This document shows, piece after piece, positions 8,641 through 16,607 of a stretch of DNA of 36,917 nt (position 1 is its first letter; each line of letters starts with the position of its first letter). The notes beneath the pieces are model-generated. The model searched no databases, was not told the origin of the DNA, and worked only from the letters and a program-made list of their open reading frames with translations. The DNA lies in the IMG/VR virus record IMGVR_UViG_3300025913_000012, positions 1-36,917 of that record. The stretch is one strand, 5' to 3'. Source of the DNA: a virus. The position numbers and the translations under genes were made by a program.

Positions 8641-9263
8641 TAGCCACCTCCTGCAAAATAAGCTTTAGCACCTGTACCAATTAGACTTTTCAGAAAATCA
8701 CCTGGGGCATTACGTCGGCCAAAGGCCATTTCTGCAGCGTTACCACCGTAATTCATTGCTTGCTTGCCAAGGTTGCCAGCGGTTTCAGCTCCAGTATTGT
8801 AAATGTTTTGACCTATGCCAATGCCAGCCATATATTTCTGCATAAGGTCATTCAGGAATTGCTGACGATCAGCGTTCATAATATCGCTAGAGGATTGCTG
8901 AACGTTATTTAATGCTGCACTACTACCCATTAAACCCATGCTGCTTGCAGCGCCCATTCCGGCTTCTTTGGCATTTTCCATTGATTTTTGCGCATAAGGC
9001 GACGTTTGATATTTACCCATCCATTCTGCAAGCAATGATGATGGATCGAGCAAACGACCTTGCGCACCGGTTAAAATAGGCAACTGACCCATACCAGCGT
9101 CTGCATAAGGCTGTTGAAACCGTTGCGCTTGCTCCCAAGCCTTGCGCATTTCTTCCTGAGCATCTTTATAGCCACGTTCAGGATGAAACATACTGCTAAT
9201 GCTTTTACCGATCCCGCCAACACCGGAAGCGACACCGCCACCTATATAATCTAAAACACCCAT
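8640..9263 (-). CDS. DNA transfer / ejection protein (P22 gp7-like)
   Basis: 207 residues with a Gly-rich amphipathic N-terminus (MGVLDYIGGGVASGVGGIGK), then AWEQAQRFQQPYADAGMGQL. This layout is common to the first ejection protein of P22-like podoviruses: a glycine-rich membrane-seeking start, a conserved PYADAG segment, and a Met/Ala/Gly/Asn-rich body with MGLMGSSAALNNV. P22 gp7 is about 229 residues. Its position just after the needle-position gene also matches P22 order. Confidence 0.7.
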   Translation of the reverse strand: MGVLDYIGGGVASGVGGIGKSISSMFHPERGYKDAQEEMRKAWEQAQRFQQPYADAGMGQLPILTGAQGRLLDPSSLLAEWMGKYQTSPYAQKSMENAKEAGMGAASSMGLMGSSAALNNVQQSSSDIMNADRQQFLNDLMQKYMAGIGIGQNIYNTGAETAGNLGKQAMNYGGNAAEMAFGRRNAPGDFLKSLIGTGAKAYFAGGG

Positions 9264-9267
9264 GACG

Positions 9268-9540
9268 CTATCCTCCTAATGCTGTGATCCGCTCATCCAA
9301 TGAGCTTATTGCTGTGCCAATTTCAGAAAAACTGCTATTTATATTCCTGACCAATTCATTAAGAGAATCTTTCAAATATTGAATCGGCGCTGTATCAACT
9401 GTCGTTAAAGAGACATTCTGACCCAAAGTCACTAAAGCAGTTTGCACAGTCTGCAAATCATAATTAATCGTATCAACCAATGTAGAAAACCATTGATCTA
9501 AAGTTTGAATTTCAACTTCTTTTAAATCAGGAAGCTCCAC
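9268..9540 (-). CDS. Short coiled-coil protein at the tail-needle (gp26) position
   Basis: 90 residues with hydrophobic heptad spacing in the C-terminal half (LKDSLNELVRNINSSFSEI, then AISSLDERI), predicting a trimeric coiled coil. It lies between the gp10-like plug gene and the gp7-like gene, where P22 encodes the tail needle gp26. P22 gp26 is about 233 residues, so this would be a very short plug. It overlaps the gp10-like stop by 14 bases. The alternative is a small adaptor unrelated to the needle. Confidence 0.5.
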   Translation of the reverse strand: MELPDLKEVEIQTLDQWFSTLVDTINYDLQTVQTALVTLGQNVSLTTVDTAPIQYLKDSLNELVRNINSSFSEIGTAISSLDERITALGG

Positions 9541-11338
9541 CGCTCGCCCTCTCAGTAACCATTATACCGCCCAAAACTACGATAGGCGACGGACTAACAC
9601 AGACTAATTTATAACAACGGTTTCTCGATGCGCCGAGTTGATACCAACGCATACGCCATTCATAAACACCTAAACGGCTAAACTCTCGAACATCTGCAGG
9701 ATAAAATGAAACACCGCCATCGTCAGACCAATAAAGCTCAATATGCGGTTTGTAAATCTTGTTGTAAATTTCTTCATTAATCGTTGCGATGTTGCCATCT
9801 TCAGCAAGCAAATAGATTGGATTTCCGTTTATATCAGTTTCAGCTGTCAAATAAACTGGCTGACCATCCGATCCTAGTTGTTCATCTATTAAAAATTGTG
9901 CATTGGCAAAAGGCGATTCAGAAAATAGTGTATAGTTTTCACCCCAGACAAAATCAATTTCAACCCATTTCGTTATAAATTCGCCATAATCATCTTCTGC
10001 GATAATTGGTGTAATACGTTCATAGCGGAAAGGCTCTCTAATATAAGCATTATCTGCCTGCGAATCTGTTGCAGCTGGATTTGTTATTTCGTTATCGTAA
10101 AACTGGCCTGACATTTCATAAACGGTATTATCGCCAATCACCGTGACCAAATGCGTATTATTGAAGAAAGTATGCTTTTGAATGCGATTTCTTTCTCCAT
10201 TTTTTTCAATAACACGATGCCATGTTTCAGTTTCAAAATTAAACTCTATGCTATTTGCGCTAAGCTCTTGATCTAGCAATCCCGTATTGTTGTATTTTCC
10301 AGCTGATAAGCGATAAAAGATTGTGTTTTCCCACTGATAAAGAAAACCGTCAGCATTGCCATTCAAAAAAGGACTTGTCGCACCAATAATTCCTAACCGG
10401 AAATTTCTCTGAAACAAAATATCAATAGCTCTTGTGCTGATTCGTTTTGGCTTATCTCCACCACTGACCATAACCTGAATTAAGCCTTCGGAATTTTGCG
10501 CCATGAATGCTAAAAAACCGAAACCAACACTTAAACTTTTTGGATCAGCTAGGCCAAAATCCCAGTCATAAGTCGTATTTTTACGCCAAGGAAATGCCGT
10601 GGTTGTACCGCCTGCGGATAAAAATGTCGATGGCGTATTTGACCAAACGCCTGTCGTGAAATCTGTGAATATGTAAAGTGTGTTATGCAAGACGGCAAAT
10701 TGTCTAACGATACCTGCTTCCTGAGCAAAGACCGCTGCGCTTGATACAGTAAAGCATGTATTTGCATTAAATGATGAACCGTTTAAATTAATCTCAGATA
10801 AATTAAACTGTGAACTGTTTTCCTGTGAGACAACAAAACGATTGCCAAACGTCGCAATAAATCTTGGCTTTTGCGGAGCGTTAGGATCGGTGACAACATC
10901 GAAGCTGCCTGTATCTTCACGATAGATATAAATTTTTTGTCCATCTACAAAACCAACAAAAGTAATACTTGGCGTAACAATATAATCAAAAAAAACATCG
11001 CCAGCTAAAGTCACAACCTTGCCTTGACTGATTTCCGTGATATTGAAATTTTTATCAATGCGAAAGATAGAACTCACACTGACAACATAGCTGTAATTTA
11101 CACTGTGAAATATGCCGCGTGGCTCAGCAGGAAAGATTAATTTATTTTGACCGGCAGAATTTATATGCCTTCTACCCATGCTTGGATACATGGCGATTTT
11201 CTTTTTTCCAAGATCATCTTGAACCATGTACCAATTAGCCGCATCGGATGGATTGAATTGCTTGAATCGTTGCTTGTCATAAAAACCAATGATAGGAAAA
11301 TCAACTGCGTTCTTTTCAGGCTTTCGAGTATTGAGCAT
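9527..11338 (-). CDS. Packaged-DNA stabilisation / tail hub protein (P22 gp10-like)
   Basis: 603 residues of mostly beta structure with many aromatic residues. The N-terminal region carries RGIFHSVNYSYVVSVSSIFRI, and the middle has GNRFVVSQENSSQF, TGVWSNTP and GFGFLAFMAQNSEG, which follow the beta-propeller hub of P22 gp10. This protein closes the portal after packaging and receives the needle and tailspikes. It is longer than P22 gp10 (about 470 residues); extra residues lie at 470-530. It starts two bases after the gp4-like stop. Confidence 0.8.
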   Translation of the reverse strand: MLNTRKPEKNAVDFPIIGFYDKQRFKQFNPSDAANWYMVQDDLGKKKIAMYPSMGRRHINSAGQNKLIFPAEPRGIFHSVNYSYVVSVSSIFRIDKNFNITEISQGKVVTLAGDVFFDYIVTPSITFVGFVDGQKIYIYREDTGSFDVVTDPNAPQKPRFIATFGNRFVVSQENSSQFNLSEINLNGSSFNANTCFTVSSAAVFAQEAGIVRQFAVLHNTLYIFTDFTTGVWSNTPSTFLSAGGTTTAFPWRKNTTYDWDFGLADPKSLSVGFGFLAFMAQNSEGLIQVMVSGGDKPKRISTRAIDILFQRNFRLGIIGATSPFLNGNADGFLYQWENTIFYRLSAGKYNNTGLLDQELSANSIEFNFETETWHRVIEKNGERNRIQKHTFFNNTHLVTVIGDNTVYEMSGQFYDNEITNPAATDSQADNAYIREPFRYERITPIIAEDDYGEFITKWVEIDFVWGENYTLFSESPFANAQFLIDEQLGSDGQPVYLTAETDINGNPIYLLAEDGNIATINEEIYNKIYKPHIELYWSDDGGVSFYPADVREFSRLGVYEWRMRWYQLGASRNRCYKLVCVSPSPIVVLGGIMVTERASGGAS

Positions 11339-11340
11339 AA

Positions 11341-12063
11341 TTATACACCTGCTCTAACACGCCAAGATCCGTTGAGATAACTTTCTTGTTCAGTTTCAAT
11401 ATTAAGATTAACTGAGCTAACAGATTCCATATCTTTTTTGCTTTCGCGATATTCATCTTCCAGTTTCTGTGTCCATGCTTCAGAGCGGCCTTTATAAAAT
11501 CCTAAATCTTTCGCTAAGGCAAAACGTAAATAACGCAGATAATAAGTTGGCAATCCTGACATCGTGTCATTTTCTGTGACATTAGCTAATTGAAATTTCC
11601 CATAAATATTCACAGTATAAACTTGCGATGCCGCCGGATAAAAACGCATACGAGTCAAATCAGTTTCATTGGTAATAATGACAAATCGTGGCAGACCGAC
11701 TTGCGGATCAAATTTATAGCTCGCATAGAAAACATTACGCGATTCATCAATCAATGGATAAGTTACGTTATCTAATTCAAGCCATGCGTTTTGCAAATTC
11801 GACAATCGGCCTTCTGTTGTGACATCCGGTGTTGGCACATGCGTAGGCGAACCAAAAGTTATTTCTTGCTGAGCAATAGGCAAAGTAAATGTGATATGTT
11901 TTGCAATGGTAGTCATTAGGCCAGTTGCACTATATGCATCCATCAACTCATTTAAAAACTGTACACCTTTCTGCATATCGTTACCATGCAATGGCACTGT
12001 TGGACTGCTAGCACTGATTAACTGATAGCTATCTTGTACAAACTCTTTAACTGTCTGAGCCAT
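11341..12063 (-). CDS. Head completion / tail accessory factor (P22 gp4-like)
   Basis: 240 residues. The helical N-terminus (VKEFVQDSYQLISASS, then MQKGVQFLNELMDAYSATG) and the later PTYYLRYLRFALAKDLGFYKG match the tail accessory factor that docks under the portal ring. It is longer than P22 gp4 (166 residues), mainly in the beta insert around 55-150. It directly precedes the gp10-like gene and overlaps the small upstream gene by 17 bases, as expected for a coupled head-completion module. Confidence 0.8.
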   Translation of the reverse strand: MAQTVKEFVQDSYQLISASSPTVPLHGNDMQKGVQFLNELMDAYSATGLMTTIAKHITFTLPIAQQEITFGSPTHVPTPDVTTEGRLSNLQNAWLELDNVTYPLIDESRNVFYASYKFDPQVGLPRFVIITNETDLTRMRFYPAASQVYTVNIYGKFQLANVTENDTMSGLPTYYLRYLRFALAKDLGFYKGRSEAWTQKLEDEYRESKKDMESVSSVNLNIETEQESYLNGSWRVRAGV

Positions 12064-12256
12064 TTTTTGCCTTCCGTGTCGCTTTTACCACTACAGGCTT
12101 CGATGCAAACCATTCACCACTTTCCAATGCTGTATTAAATTCGTCAAATGAATTAACCAACTTTTGCTTTTCATCTTTACCGTAAACCATAACTCGGAAA
12201 TTCTTACGGCTAACCCATCGACCAAGATACATAAATTGATCATTTGCTTGATTCAT
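12047..12256 (-). CDS. Hypothetical protein between coat and gp4-like genes, 69 aa
   Basis: Small basic protein with a compact beta pattern (YLGRWVSRKNFRVMVYG) and a helix (FDEFNTALESGEW), ending in a Lys-rich tail. It starts 14 bases below the coat terminator, so it is probably expressed by read-through or from a promoter I cannot pinpoint. No function is recognised; location suggests a head or head-completion accessory. Confidence 0.6.
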   Translation of the reverse strand: MNQANDQFMYLGRWVSRKNFRVMVYGKDEKQKLVNSFDEFNTALESGEWFASKPVVVKATRKAKNGSDS

Positions 12257-12269
12257 CTTTACCCCTTAG

Positions 12270-12302
12270 AAAAACGGCAATGCCATTTTCATAGCACTGC
12301 CG
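12270..12302 (-). terminator. Strong terminator after the coat gene
   Basis: Read on the minus strand, CGGCAGTGCTAT pairs with ATGGCATTGCCG over 12 positions, with two G-U pairs, closing a GAAA tetraloop and followed by five T. It lies 16 bases past the coat stop. It would keep coat mRNA abundant relative to the tail genes downstream. Confidence 0.9.
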
Positions 12303-12317
12303 ATTTCTGTCTTTTAC

Positions 12318-13565
12318 TTAAGAAATAACGATAACGGCAAACTCTGGATTAATTGACACACCGCCAATCACGTCCAAACGATCTAATTGGATGTAATTTC
12401 GGATGTCAGCACCCAAAGAATAGGTCATTGCTAATTTGTACAAGTCACTATAGGTAGTCAGAGCATCTACACCACCTTTCAATTCCTTGATTGGCGGAGC
12501 TGCAAAGACAATTGCTTGGTTATGGAAAGCCACGCTGACGTTGTGATCGTCAACCAATAACATTTGCGCACCGTTAGGAATCGCAGCAGAAATGTTCTGA
12601 CGAGCACCGCTAATGACGATAGTTGGGTTGACTGGAATATCAGCTGTATTACCACCAGCTGAAACGACATCAGCAGTGACAACAAACTGCGCTGGCGTAC
12701 TTAATGCGTCATAAGTCAGCGGATTAACCATGAATGATCCGTTAGAAGCATCAAGGGTTAATAAATCGCCTTTCTTAAACACTGTAGCACCAGGGGCTTG
12801 ACCTAAACCTGTGACCGATATGGTATTTCCGCCAGTTATCGGGCCATTTGTCACAGTACCTGCTAATTTAAATCCAGTTGGGGGAGAACCACCAGCTTGA
12901 CCAAGACCAGCAATTTGCCTTCTTAAAAAGTTTGTCTTAAAGAAGTCAAAGCCAGATAAGTGACCAATAAAGCCATCCAGCAATGCACCGCGGTTAACAG
13001 TCATGTTAAACACTGTGCTTAAACTATTGGAAAGACCAGCTGACACTCTTGGGCTATTAGAGAAATAGCGATTGCCATCTTCAGGAATGCCCAATTCTGT
13101 CATATAAGCATCTGTCAAAAGAACGGTATTTAAGTCAACTGGAACACCAGCTGTACCGATAAATTGATAGATTGAAGTTTGCAGATTTTCCGATGCGATG
13201 AACTTTTCGACATCATTAGCCAATGTTTTAGCGCGAGGATTAAGCATCATATCGAGATATGGCTGATCTCTAGCGCGATCAAAGGTTAATTCCATACCGT
13301 TAAATTCGACCATGGTATTAAACTGGGTGTCGATCGTTAGGGGGCGAATAACCTGTACGCGAGCCTCACTAACGGCAGTAGCGCCGCGTCCGCCTAAATA
13401 GCGTTCTTCCAAGCGATAGTTAATTGTTTGACCAGTAGCATATTTAAGACCTTTAAAGTCGCCTTCAAGATTACGGTTAGCTACTTTTGCGAAGTTTAAA
13501 TAATTGACAAAACGAACGAAGACTTCATCTAGCACGTATTGGCTAGTTTGAAATTGATTTGGCAT
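12318..13565 (-). CDS. Major coat protein (P22 gp5-like)
   Basis: 415 residues from the ATG at 13565, which follows GAGGAA at good spacing and gives MPNQFQTSQYVLDE. A TTG six codons upstream is possible but lies inside the leader hairpin and is less likely. The sequence fits the HK97-fold coat of P22: an N-terminal helix (VLDEVFVRFVNYLNFAKVANRN), a conserved NYRLEERY segment, DIQFNTMVEF-type strands and a C-terminal QLDRLDVIGGV. An insertion with Gly/Thr strands at about 225-320 occupies the place of the P22 I-domain. P22 coat is 430 residues. It has its own promoter, structured leader and terminator. Confidence 0.88.
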   Translation of the reverse strand: MPNQFQTSQYVLDEVFVRFVNYLNFAKVANRNLEGDFKGLKYATGQTINYRLEERYLGGRGATAVSEARVQVIRPLTIDTQFNTMVEFNGMELTFDRARDQPYLDMMLNPRAKTLANDVEKFIASENLQTSIYQFIGTAGVPVDLNTVLLTDAYMTELGIPEDGNRYFSNSPRVSAGLSNSLSTVFNMTVNRGALLDGFIGHLSGFDFFKTNFLRRQIAGLGQAGGSPPTGFKLAGTVTNGPITGGNTISVTGLGQAPGATVFKKGDLLTLDASNGSFMVNPLTYDALSTPAQFVVTADVVSAGGNTADIPVNPTIVISGARQNISAAIPNGAQMLLVDDHNVSVAFHNQAIVFAAPPIKELKGGVDALTTYSDLYKLAMTYSLGADIRNYIQLDRLDVIGGVSINPEFAVIVIS

Positions 13566-13575
13566 GGTCGAATTC

Positions 13576-13631
13576 CTCGACAATGATTAAATATAAGCCC
13601 TCATGGGCTATCCATTTTTTACATTGTCGAG
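13576..13631 (-). promoter_or_regulatory. Coat mRNA leader hairpin
   Basis: On the minus strand CTCGACAATG (13631-13622) pairs perfectly with CATTGTCGAG (13585-13576), a 10-bp stem. Inside is a second hairpin, AGCCC/GGGCT, with a 4-base loop (13596-13609). The 3' arm of the outer stem runs into the coat ribosome site GAGGAA, so the fold could tune initiation or protect the 5' end. Confidence 0.7.
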
Positions 13632-13696
13632 CGGACGACTAATTACACGCTGAGTGGGCTTGATGGAAACCCAAACGCTACCAATCAATTAAGATT

Positions 13697-13726
13697 ATTA
13701 TGCTCTTAATTTGATCTATTTTGCAA
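13697..13726 (-). promoter_or_regulatory. Candidate sigma70-type promoter for coat
   Basis: On the minus strand TTGCAA (-35), 18 bases, CATAAT (-10), in the 150-base gap between the exonuclease stop and the coat leader. It gives a leader of about 125 bases that includes the hairpin. Confidence 0.5.
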
Positions 13727-13735
13727 GAGGCTAAA

Positions 13736-14335
13736 TTAAGCCCGGTTTATAGCTCCCTCTAAATCTTCAACCTTCTGAAAACATTGCGCTATTAAAAAGC
13801 AATCTGTCATAGCCCTATGCGCATTAACGTAAGATACACCCATAGCCATGCAAATATCCTCTAAGCGCATTCTTGCCAGATGAACTGGCCATGTAAAATT
13901 ATTCTTGGTGCATATCCATTTCTTATTCAAAAGATGCTGACCGCATGGTAAAAGGGCTATAAACCCCTTATCAAACTGAGCATTATGAGCAACACAAGCA
14001 TCAGCTGAATTGCACATATCAATTAATATGCGATTAAAAGTTATATTTTCTTCATATAAAATAGTAGCTTCTGATACTGGGTTTTCCCATGCTTTCCTTA
14101 TTTCATCAGATGATAAATGCCTCGAAAACGGATAATTACACTGCGTTGCTTCCGCGCTGATATGATTTATCTTTTCAGCGTGATTAACCTCGCATGGCAG
14201 CAATGTAGAGAAACATTGCAAAATAGCCTTATGTTTAACATTAAAAAGCACTGCGGCTATTTCTATGACCGTATCACCTTTATTCGGAAAAAGGCCGGTT
14301 GTCTCTGTGTCCATTATTAAAACATTTTCAATCAT
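13736..14335 (-). CDS. DnaQ-like 3'-5' exonuclease (DEDDh)
   Basis: 199 residues with the full DEDDh active site: Exo I MDTETTG (D9, E11), Exo II VAHNAQFD (D122) and Exo III HRAMTD (H173, D178). Such stand-alone exonucleases remove 3' ends during proofreading, repair or host DNA turnover. It is the last gene of the small-gene cassette between scaffold and coat, outside the early replication block, and overlaps the preceding stop by four bases. Expression with late genes suggests a role in late DNA processing or against host nucleic acid. Confidence 0.88.
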   Translation of the reverse strand: MIENVLIMDTETTGLFPNKGDTVIEIAAVLFNVKHKAILQCFSTLLPCEVNHAEKINHISAEATQCNYPFSRHLSSDEIRKAWENPVSEATILYEENITFNRILIDMCNSADACVAHNAQFDKGFIALLPCGQHLLNKKWICTKNNFTWPVHLARMRLEDICMAMGVSYVNAHRAMTDCFLIAQCFQKVEDLEGAINRA

Positions 14336-14544
14336 TTACACTTCTCCAACAGCCGCATGACGCGACGACCATAACCGTTTTTTACCATTTGATATGGCGA
14401 AAGGCCGCCAAATTCTTCACATCTCGACATCCACCATGAATTGGCCTTATCTCGATCATAACCAAACATTTCTAAGGCGCTATTGTAAACTTTTGCATAA
14501 GTGAGATTTCGAGGAACTTTCTTTGATTCATTAATGATCGTCAT
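14332..14544 (-). CDS. MbcA/ParS/Xre-type toxin-binding-domain-like protein
   Basis: 70 residues. The C-terminal half (WWMSRCEEFGGLSPYQMV, then NGYGRRVMRLLEK) has the Trp-helix, phi-Gly-Gly-x-Ser-Pro and Gly-x-x-x-x-Val-helix order of the antitoxin toxin-binding domain, preceded by a short helix (AKVYNSALEMFG). No partner RES-domain toxin is in the genome. It overlaps the exonuclease start by ATGA. It is the second protein of this type here (the other is at 43-222), but sequence identity between them is low. Confidence 0.6.
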   Translation of the reverse strand: MTIINESKKVPRNLTYAKVYNSALEMFGYDRDKANSWWMSRCEEFGGLSPYQMVKNGYGRRVMRLLEKCK

Positions 14545-14734
14545 AAAATGTTTTCGGTAATTCTTTATTTATATTTGAACTTTGCTTTTCTTTTTCTTTT
14601 ACTGGAACAAAAACCATTGCTGATGATTCGCATTGCTCATTCCAATCACGACAATGATATAAATAACCACCTTCAACTTTCATTTTTGTCGTGCAAGACC
14701 AATCTGTTATGTTTATCGTTTTCCATGTCGGCAT
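14531..14734 (-). CDS. Hypothetical protein with FVP motif, 67 aa
   Basis: Starts with ATG after GGAG at 8 to 9 bases. The layout 'WKTI...GGYLYHC...NEQCESSAMVFVPV' matches a common type of small phage protein with a predicted four-strand sheet. Function is unknown. The first 62 bases overlap the upstream gene in another frame. Confidence 0.6.
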   Translation of the reverse strand: MPTWKTINITDWSCTTKMKVEGGYLYHCRDWNEQCESSAMVFVPVKEKEKQSSNINKELPKTFYDDH

Positions 14735-14861
14735 TATAAAAACTCCAATTATTAACTTGTCCGCAACGTTTGCATTCTACTATGTAATTATCTTGACGAT
14801 TATAATAATAAACTTTGTCATGACCATAGAAAAAGCATTTGATGCGATTGATTATCCCCAT
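14673..14861 (-). CDS. Small Cys/His protein (zinc-ribbon half), 62 aa
   Basis: Start chosen at the ATG preceded by AAAAGG, giving MGIINRIKCFFYGHDKVYY; an ATG seven codons upstream is possible. C9, H14 and the pair in VECKRCG could together form one zinc site. Its 3' end overlaps the next gene out of frame by 62 bases, and the next gene's ribosome site lies inside it. No family name is certain. Confidence 0.5.
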   Translation of the reverse strand: MGIINRIKCFFYGHDKVYYYNRQDNYIVECKRCGQVNNWSFYNADMENDKHNRLVLHDKNES

Positions 14862-15316
14862 ACAATGCCTTTTCCCACGCATGACTCACATGCTTTAGTT
14901 GGATGTTGTGGTGGATCAGACAATAATATTTGAGCGCTTCCTAATCTTATCTTTCCTTCTCCATCACAAACAGGGCATTTATAAGGAGTTTTATTTCTTT
15001 GTTGATATTGTAACTGTGTAATTTCTTGGAATCTTTCTAATTCTTTAATTCTATTTAATAAAATTTGTTCAACTTCCGTTGATGCATTATATTTATTCTC
15101 TAATTCCTTAATTTTTTCCTCACACTTTAAAATAATTGCATGATTTTGGGCGCCTGCAAATATAATTTCTTTGCATGTTTCGGCATCAGCTTGATACGCC
15201 TGTTCTAATTTTTCAATTCTTTTTGATAAATCACATAAATCACATGGAAGTATAGATAATGCTATACCATGAATACAATTATTTTTGACTGACACGGGAT
15301 TATGACAGCCGCTCAT
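14852..15316 (-). CDS. Coiled-coil protein with DnaJ-like zinc finger
   Basis: 154 residues. The N-terminus has C4, C13 and CDLC (25-28). The centre is a coiled coil (SKRIEKLEQAYQ ... EKIKELENKYN ... LLNRIKELERF). The C-terminus carries CPVCDGEGK and CESCVGKG, the CxxCxGxG doublet of DnaJ-type zinc fingers. There is no J domain. It overlaps both neighbours by a few bases. Such proteins may bind unfolded protein or nucleic acid; the role here is unknown. Confidence 0.7.
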   Translation of the reverse strand: MSGCHNPVSVKNNCIHGIALSILPCDLCDLSKRIEKLEQAYQADAETCKEIIFAGAQNHAIILKCEEKIKELENKYNASTEVEQILLNRIKELERFQEITQLQYQQRNKTPYKCPVCDGEGKIRLGSAQILLSDPPQHPTKACESCVGKGIVWG

Positions 15317-15621
15317 TGCATACTCGCTTTTATCGTTTGATTAACCTGATCACGCAAAACTTCGCAAAATGTCTTCACCACGTCTTTTCTGGATGATTCT
15401 AAATTAAAGGTTTGAATATAATGAACAAGCATATCTCGCGTGAACATAATCAATATAGATGTGATTAAATCACTTAACATTTCTGGATGATGAAATAATT
15501 TATGATACTTTTCAAATGATTCAAAATATGTATTTATCAAAGCGTGCATTATATCGGCTTTAGCTTGTTTTTGTTCTTCAGTAAAAAAATTACCTGAAAC
15601 AGCTCTTACTTGTCCTGACAT
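15313..15621 (-). CDS. Hypothetical helical protein, 102 aa
   Basis: All-helical prediction with LTSDLITSILIMFTRDML-like amphipathic segments, no Cys cluster and no recognised motif. It is translationally coupled to the zinc-finger protein by an ATGA overlap. Unknown function. Confidence 0.65.
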   Translation of the reverse strand: MSGQVRAVSGNFFTEEQKQAKADIMHALINTYFESFEKYHKLFHHPEMLSDLITSILIMFTRDMLVHYIQTFNLESSRKDVVKTFCEVLRDQVNQTIKASMQ

Positions 15622-15630
15622 TCTTTATCC

Positions 15631-15774
15631 TTATCTATATTCCCAATATCTCGGATTTGTCGTTTTATAAGCAGGAGCAACCATATCAGAATAATAAGCA
15701 GGTTGTCCAACCGACTGGGCTTTTTTATCTATGTAATTCGGCTCTCCGCTCTGAGCATTCGTCGGCTGCATCAT
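15631..15774 (-). CDS. Hypothetical Tyr-rich small protein, 47 aa
   Basis: The open frame extends upstream to 15957, but the upstream part lies antiphase inside the DUF6582-like gene and looks non-coding (Leu/Lys-rich). I place the start at the paired ATG at 15774, preceded by AAAAAGAA. The product is Tyr- and Pro-rich (GQPAYYSDMVAPAYKTTNPRY), suggesting a flexible or structural peptide. An ATG at 15837 is the alternative. Confidence 0.4.
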   Translation of the reverse strand: MMQPTNAQSGEPNYIDKKAQSVGQPAYYSDMVAPAYKTTNPRYWEYR

Positions 15775-15793
15775 TTCTTTTTGACTTGGACTT

Positions 15794-16006
15794 TTATTTC
15801 CCACGACTTTTGCCCAAGACTTTGTTTGCTTTAGCATCAATTTTTTCTTTCGAAGCTTCAGAGAGTTTGCCTTTTTTGACCATTTGGCTAGCACGAGCTT
15901 TAGCGTTAGCTGCATGTTTTTTATCATTAACAGGATAAGAACGATCAGAACCAGCAAATGCAGAAGCAGGTAATTTATTCCTTTGTTTCGATGATAATTT
16001 TGTCAT
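15794..16006 (-). CDS. DUF6582-like small basic protein
   Basis: 70 residues from the ATG preceded by GGAG, which avoids a longer unsupported N-terminus. The pattern KLSSKQRNKLPASAFAG, RSYPVNDKKHAANAKARA and KIDAKANKVLGK matches a very widespread small phage and bacterial family (DUF6582-type). The family is of unknown function; it is basic, helical and often located near head genes. It overlaps the endonuclease VII-like gene by 32 bases. Confidence 0.7.
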   Translation of the reverse strand: MTKLSSKQRNKLPASAFAGSDRSYPVNDKKHAANAKARASQMVKKGKLSEASKEKIDAKANKVLGKSRGK

Positions 16007-16445
16007 TATTTTTCTCCAAGTAATCAGCCATTTTACGTAAAAGATCAATTGAATCTTTAACTATACCTAAAACCTTATTACATCTATCACAAATCCATCC
16101 TCTAAATTTTCCACTTATATGACAATGATCAAATACAGTTAATTCATCTATATCACATAATTCACATTTTTCTGCACGCGGTCTACCTGCAATATTCCAT
16201 AGTTTTGTTTCTTTATTATTACGCCACCGCTCATAGCGAATTTGCTGAGCTGTAGGATTTTCTTTTCTCCAACGAGCTGCATATATTTTTTCTCGTTCTC
16301 TAATTTTATCCTTATTCTTTTCACGATATTTAGCTTTAGCTTTTTTATTTGTTTCTGGATGCTTAGCTCTATATCTTTTAGCTTGTTCATTTACCTTGTC
16401 TTTATTTTTTTTACGCCATTCTTTAACTTGTTCATATGTAGTCAT
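15975..16445 (-). CDS. Endonuclease VII-like HNH nuclease
   Basis: 156 residues from the ATG after GAGGTGATC. The first 80 residues are a Lys/Arg/Glu-rich helix (KYREKNKDKIREREK) likely to bind DNA. The catalytic part has C94xxC97, DHCH (106-109), RGWICDRCN (C119, C122) and VLG, the zinc-binding beta-beta-alpha-metal pattern of T4 endonuclease VII. It could resolve branched DNA before packaging, or be a homing-type free-standing HNH gene that invaded the cassette. Confidence 0.85.
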   Translation of the reverse strand: MTTYEQVKEWRKKNKDKVNEQAKRYRAKHPETNKKAKAKYREKNKDKIREREKIYAARWRKENPTAQQIRYERWRNNKETKLWNIAGRPRAEKCELCDIDELTVFDHCHISGKFRGWICDRCNKVLGIVKDSIDLLRKMADYLEKNNDKIIIETKE

Positions 16446-16498
16446 GATCACCTCATTTAAGATGATCATATCATATGACAGATTTAATATCCAATTAC

Positions 16499-16591
16499 CT
16501 ATTTCTTTCCTTTTTTCTGATGCTCTTTCTTTTCATAAGCTTTTGATTCTTTTTGTTCGTGTTTCTTTGGCTCTTTCTTTTCCTTTTTCAT
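16499..16591 (-). CDS. Lys-rich micropeptide, 30 aa
   Basis: Starts at an ATG with a strong GGAGATAAACAT site; the longer upstream frame overlaps another gene and is discarded. About half of the residues are Lys or Glu, giving a very basic peptide. Similar tiny basic proteins accompany virion genes in related phages. Function unknown. Confidence 0.5.
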   Translation of the reverse strand: MKKEKKEPKKHEQKESKAYEKKEHQKKGKK

Positions 16592-16607
16592 ATGTTTATC
16601 TCCTTGA

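Noticed and set aside
13566-13583. TTG start giving six extra residues on coat
   Set aside because: The TTG lies in the leader stem and its 5' region lacks a ribosome site; the ATG at 13565 is well placed after GAGGAA.
15775-15957. N-terminal extension of the Tyr-rich protein
   Set aside because: It lies antiphase in the DUF6582-like gene, with Leu/Lys-biased content and no start signal.
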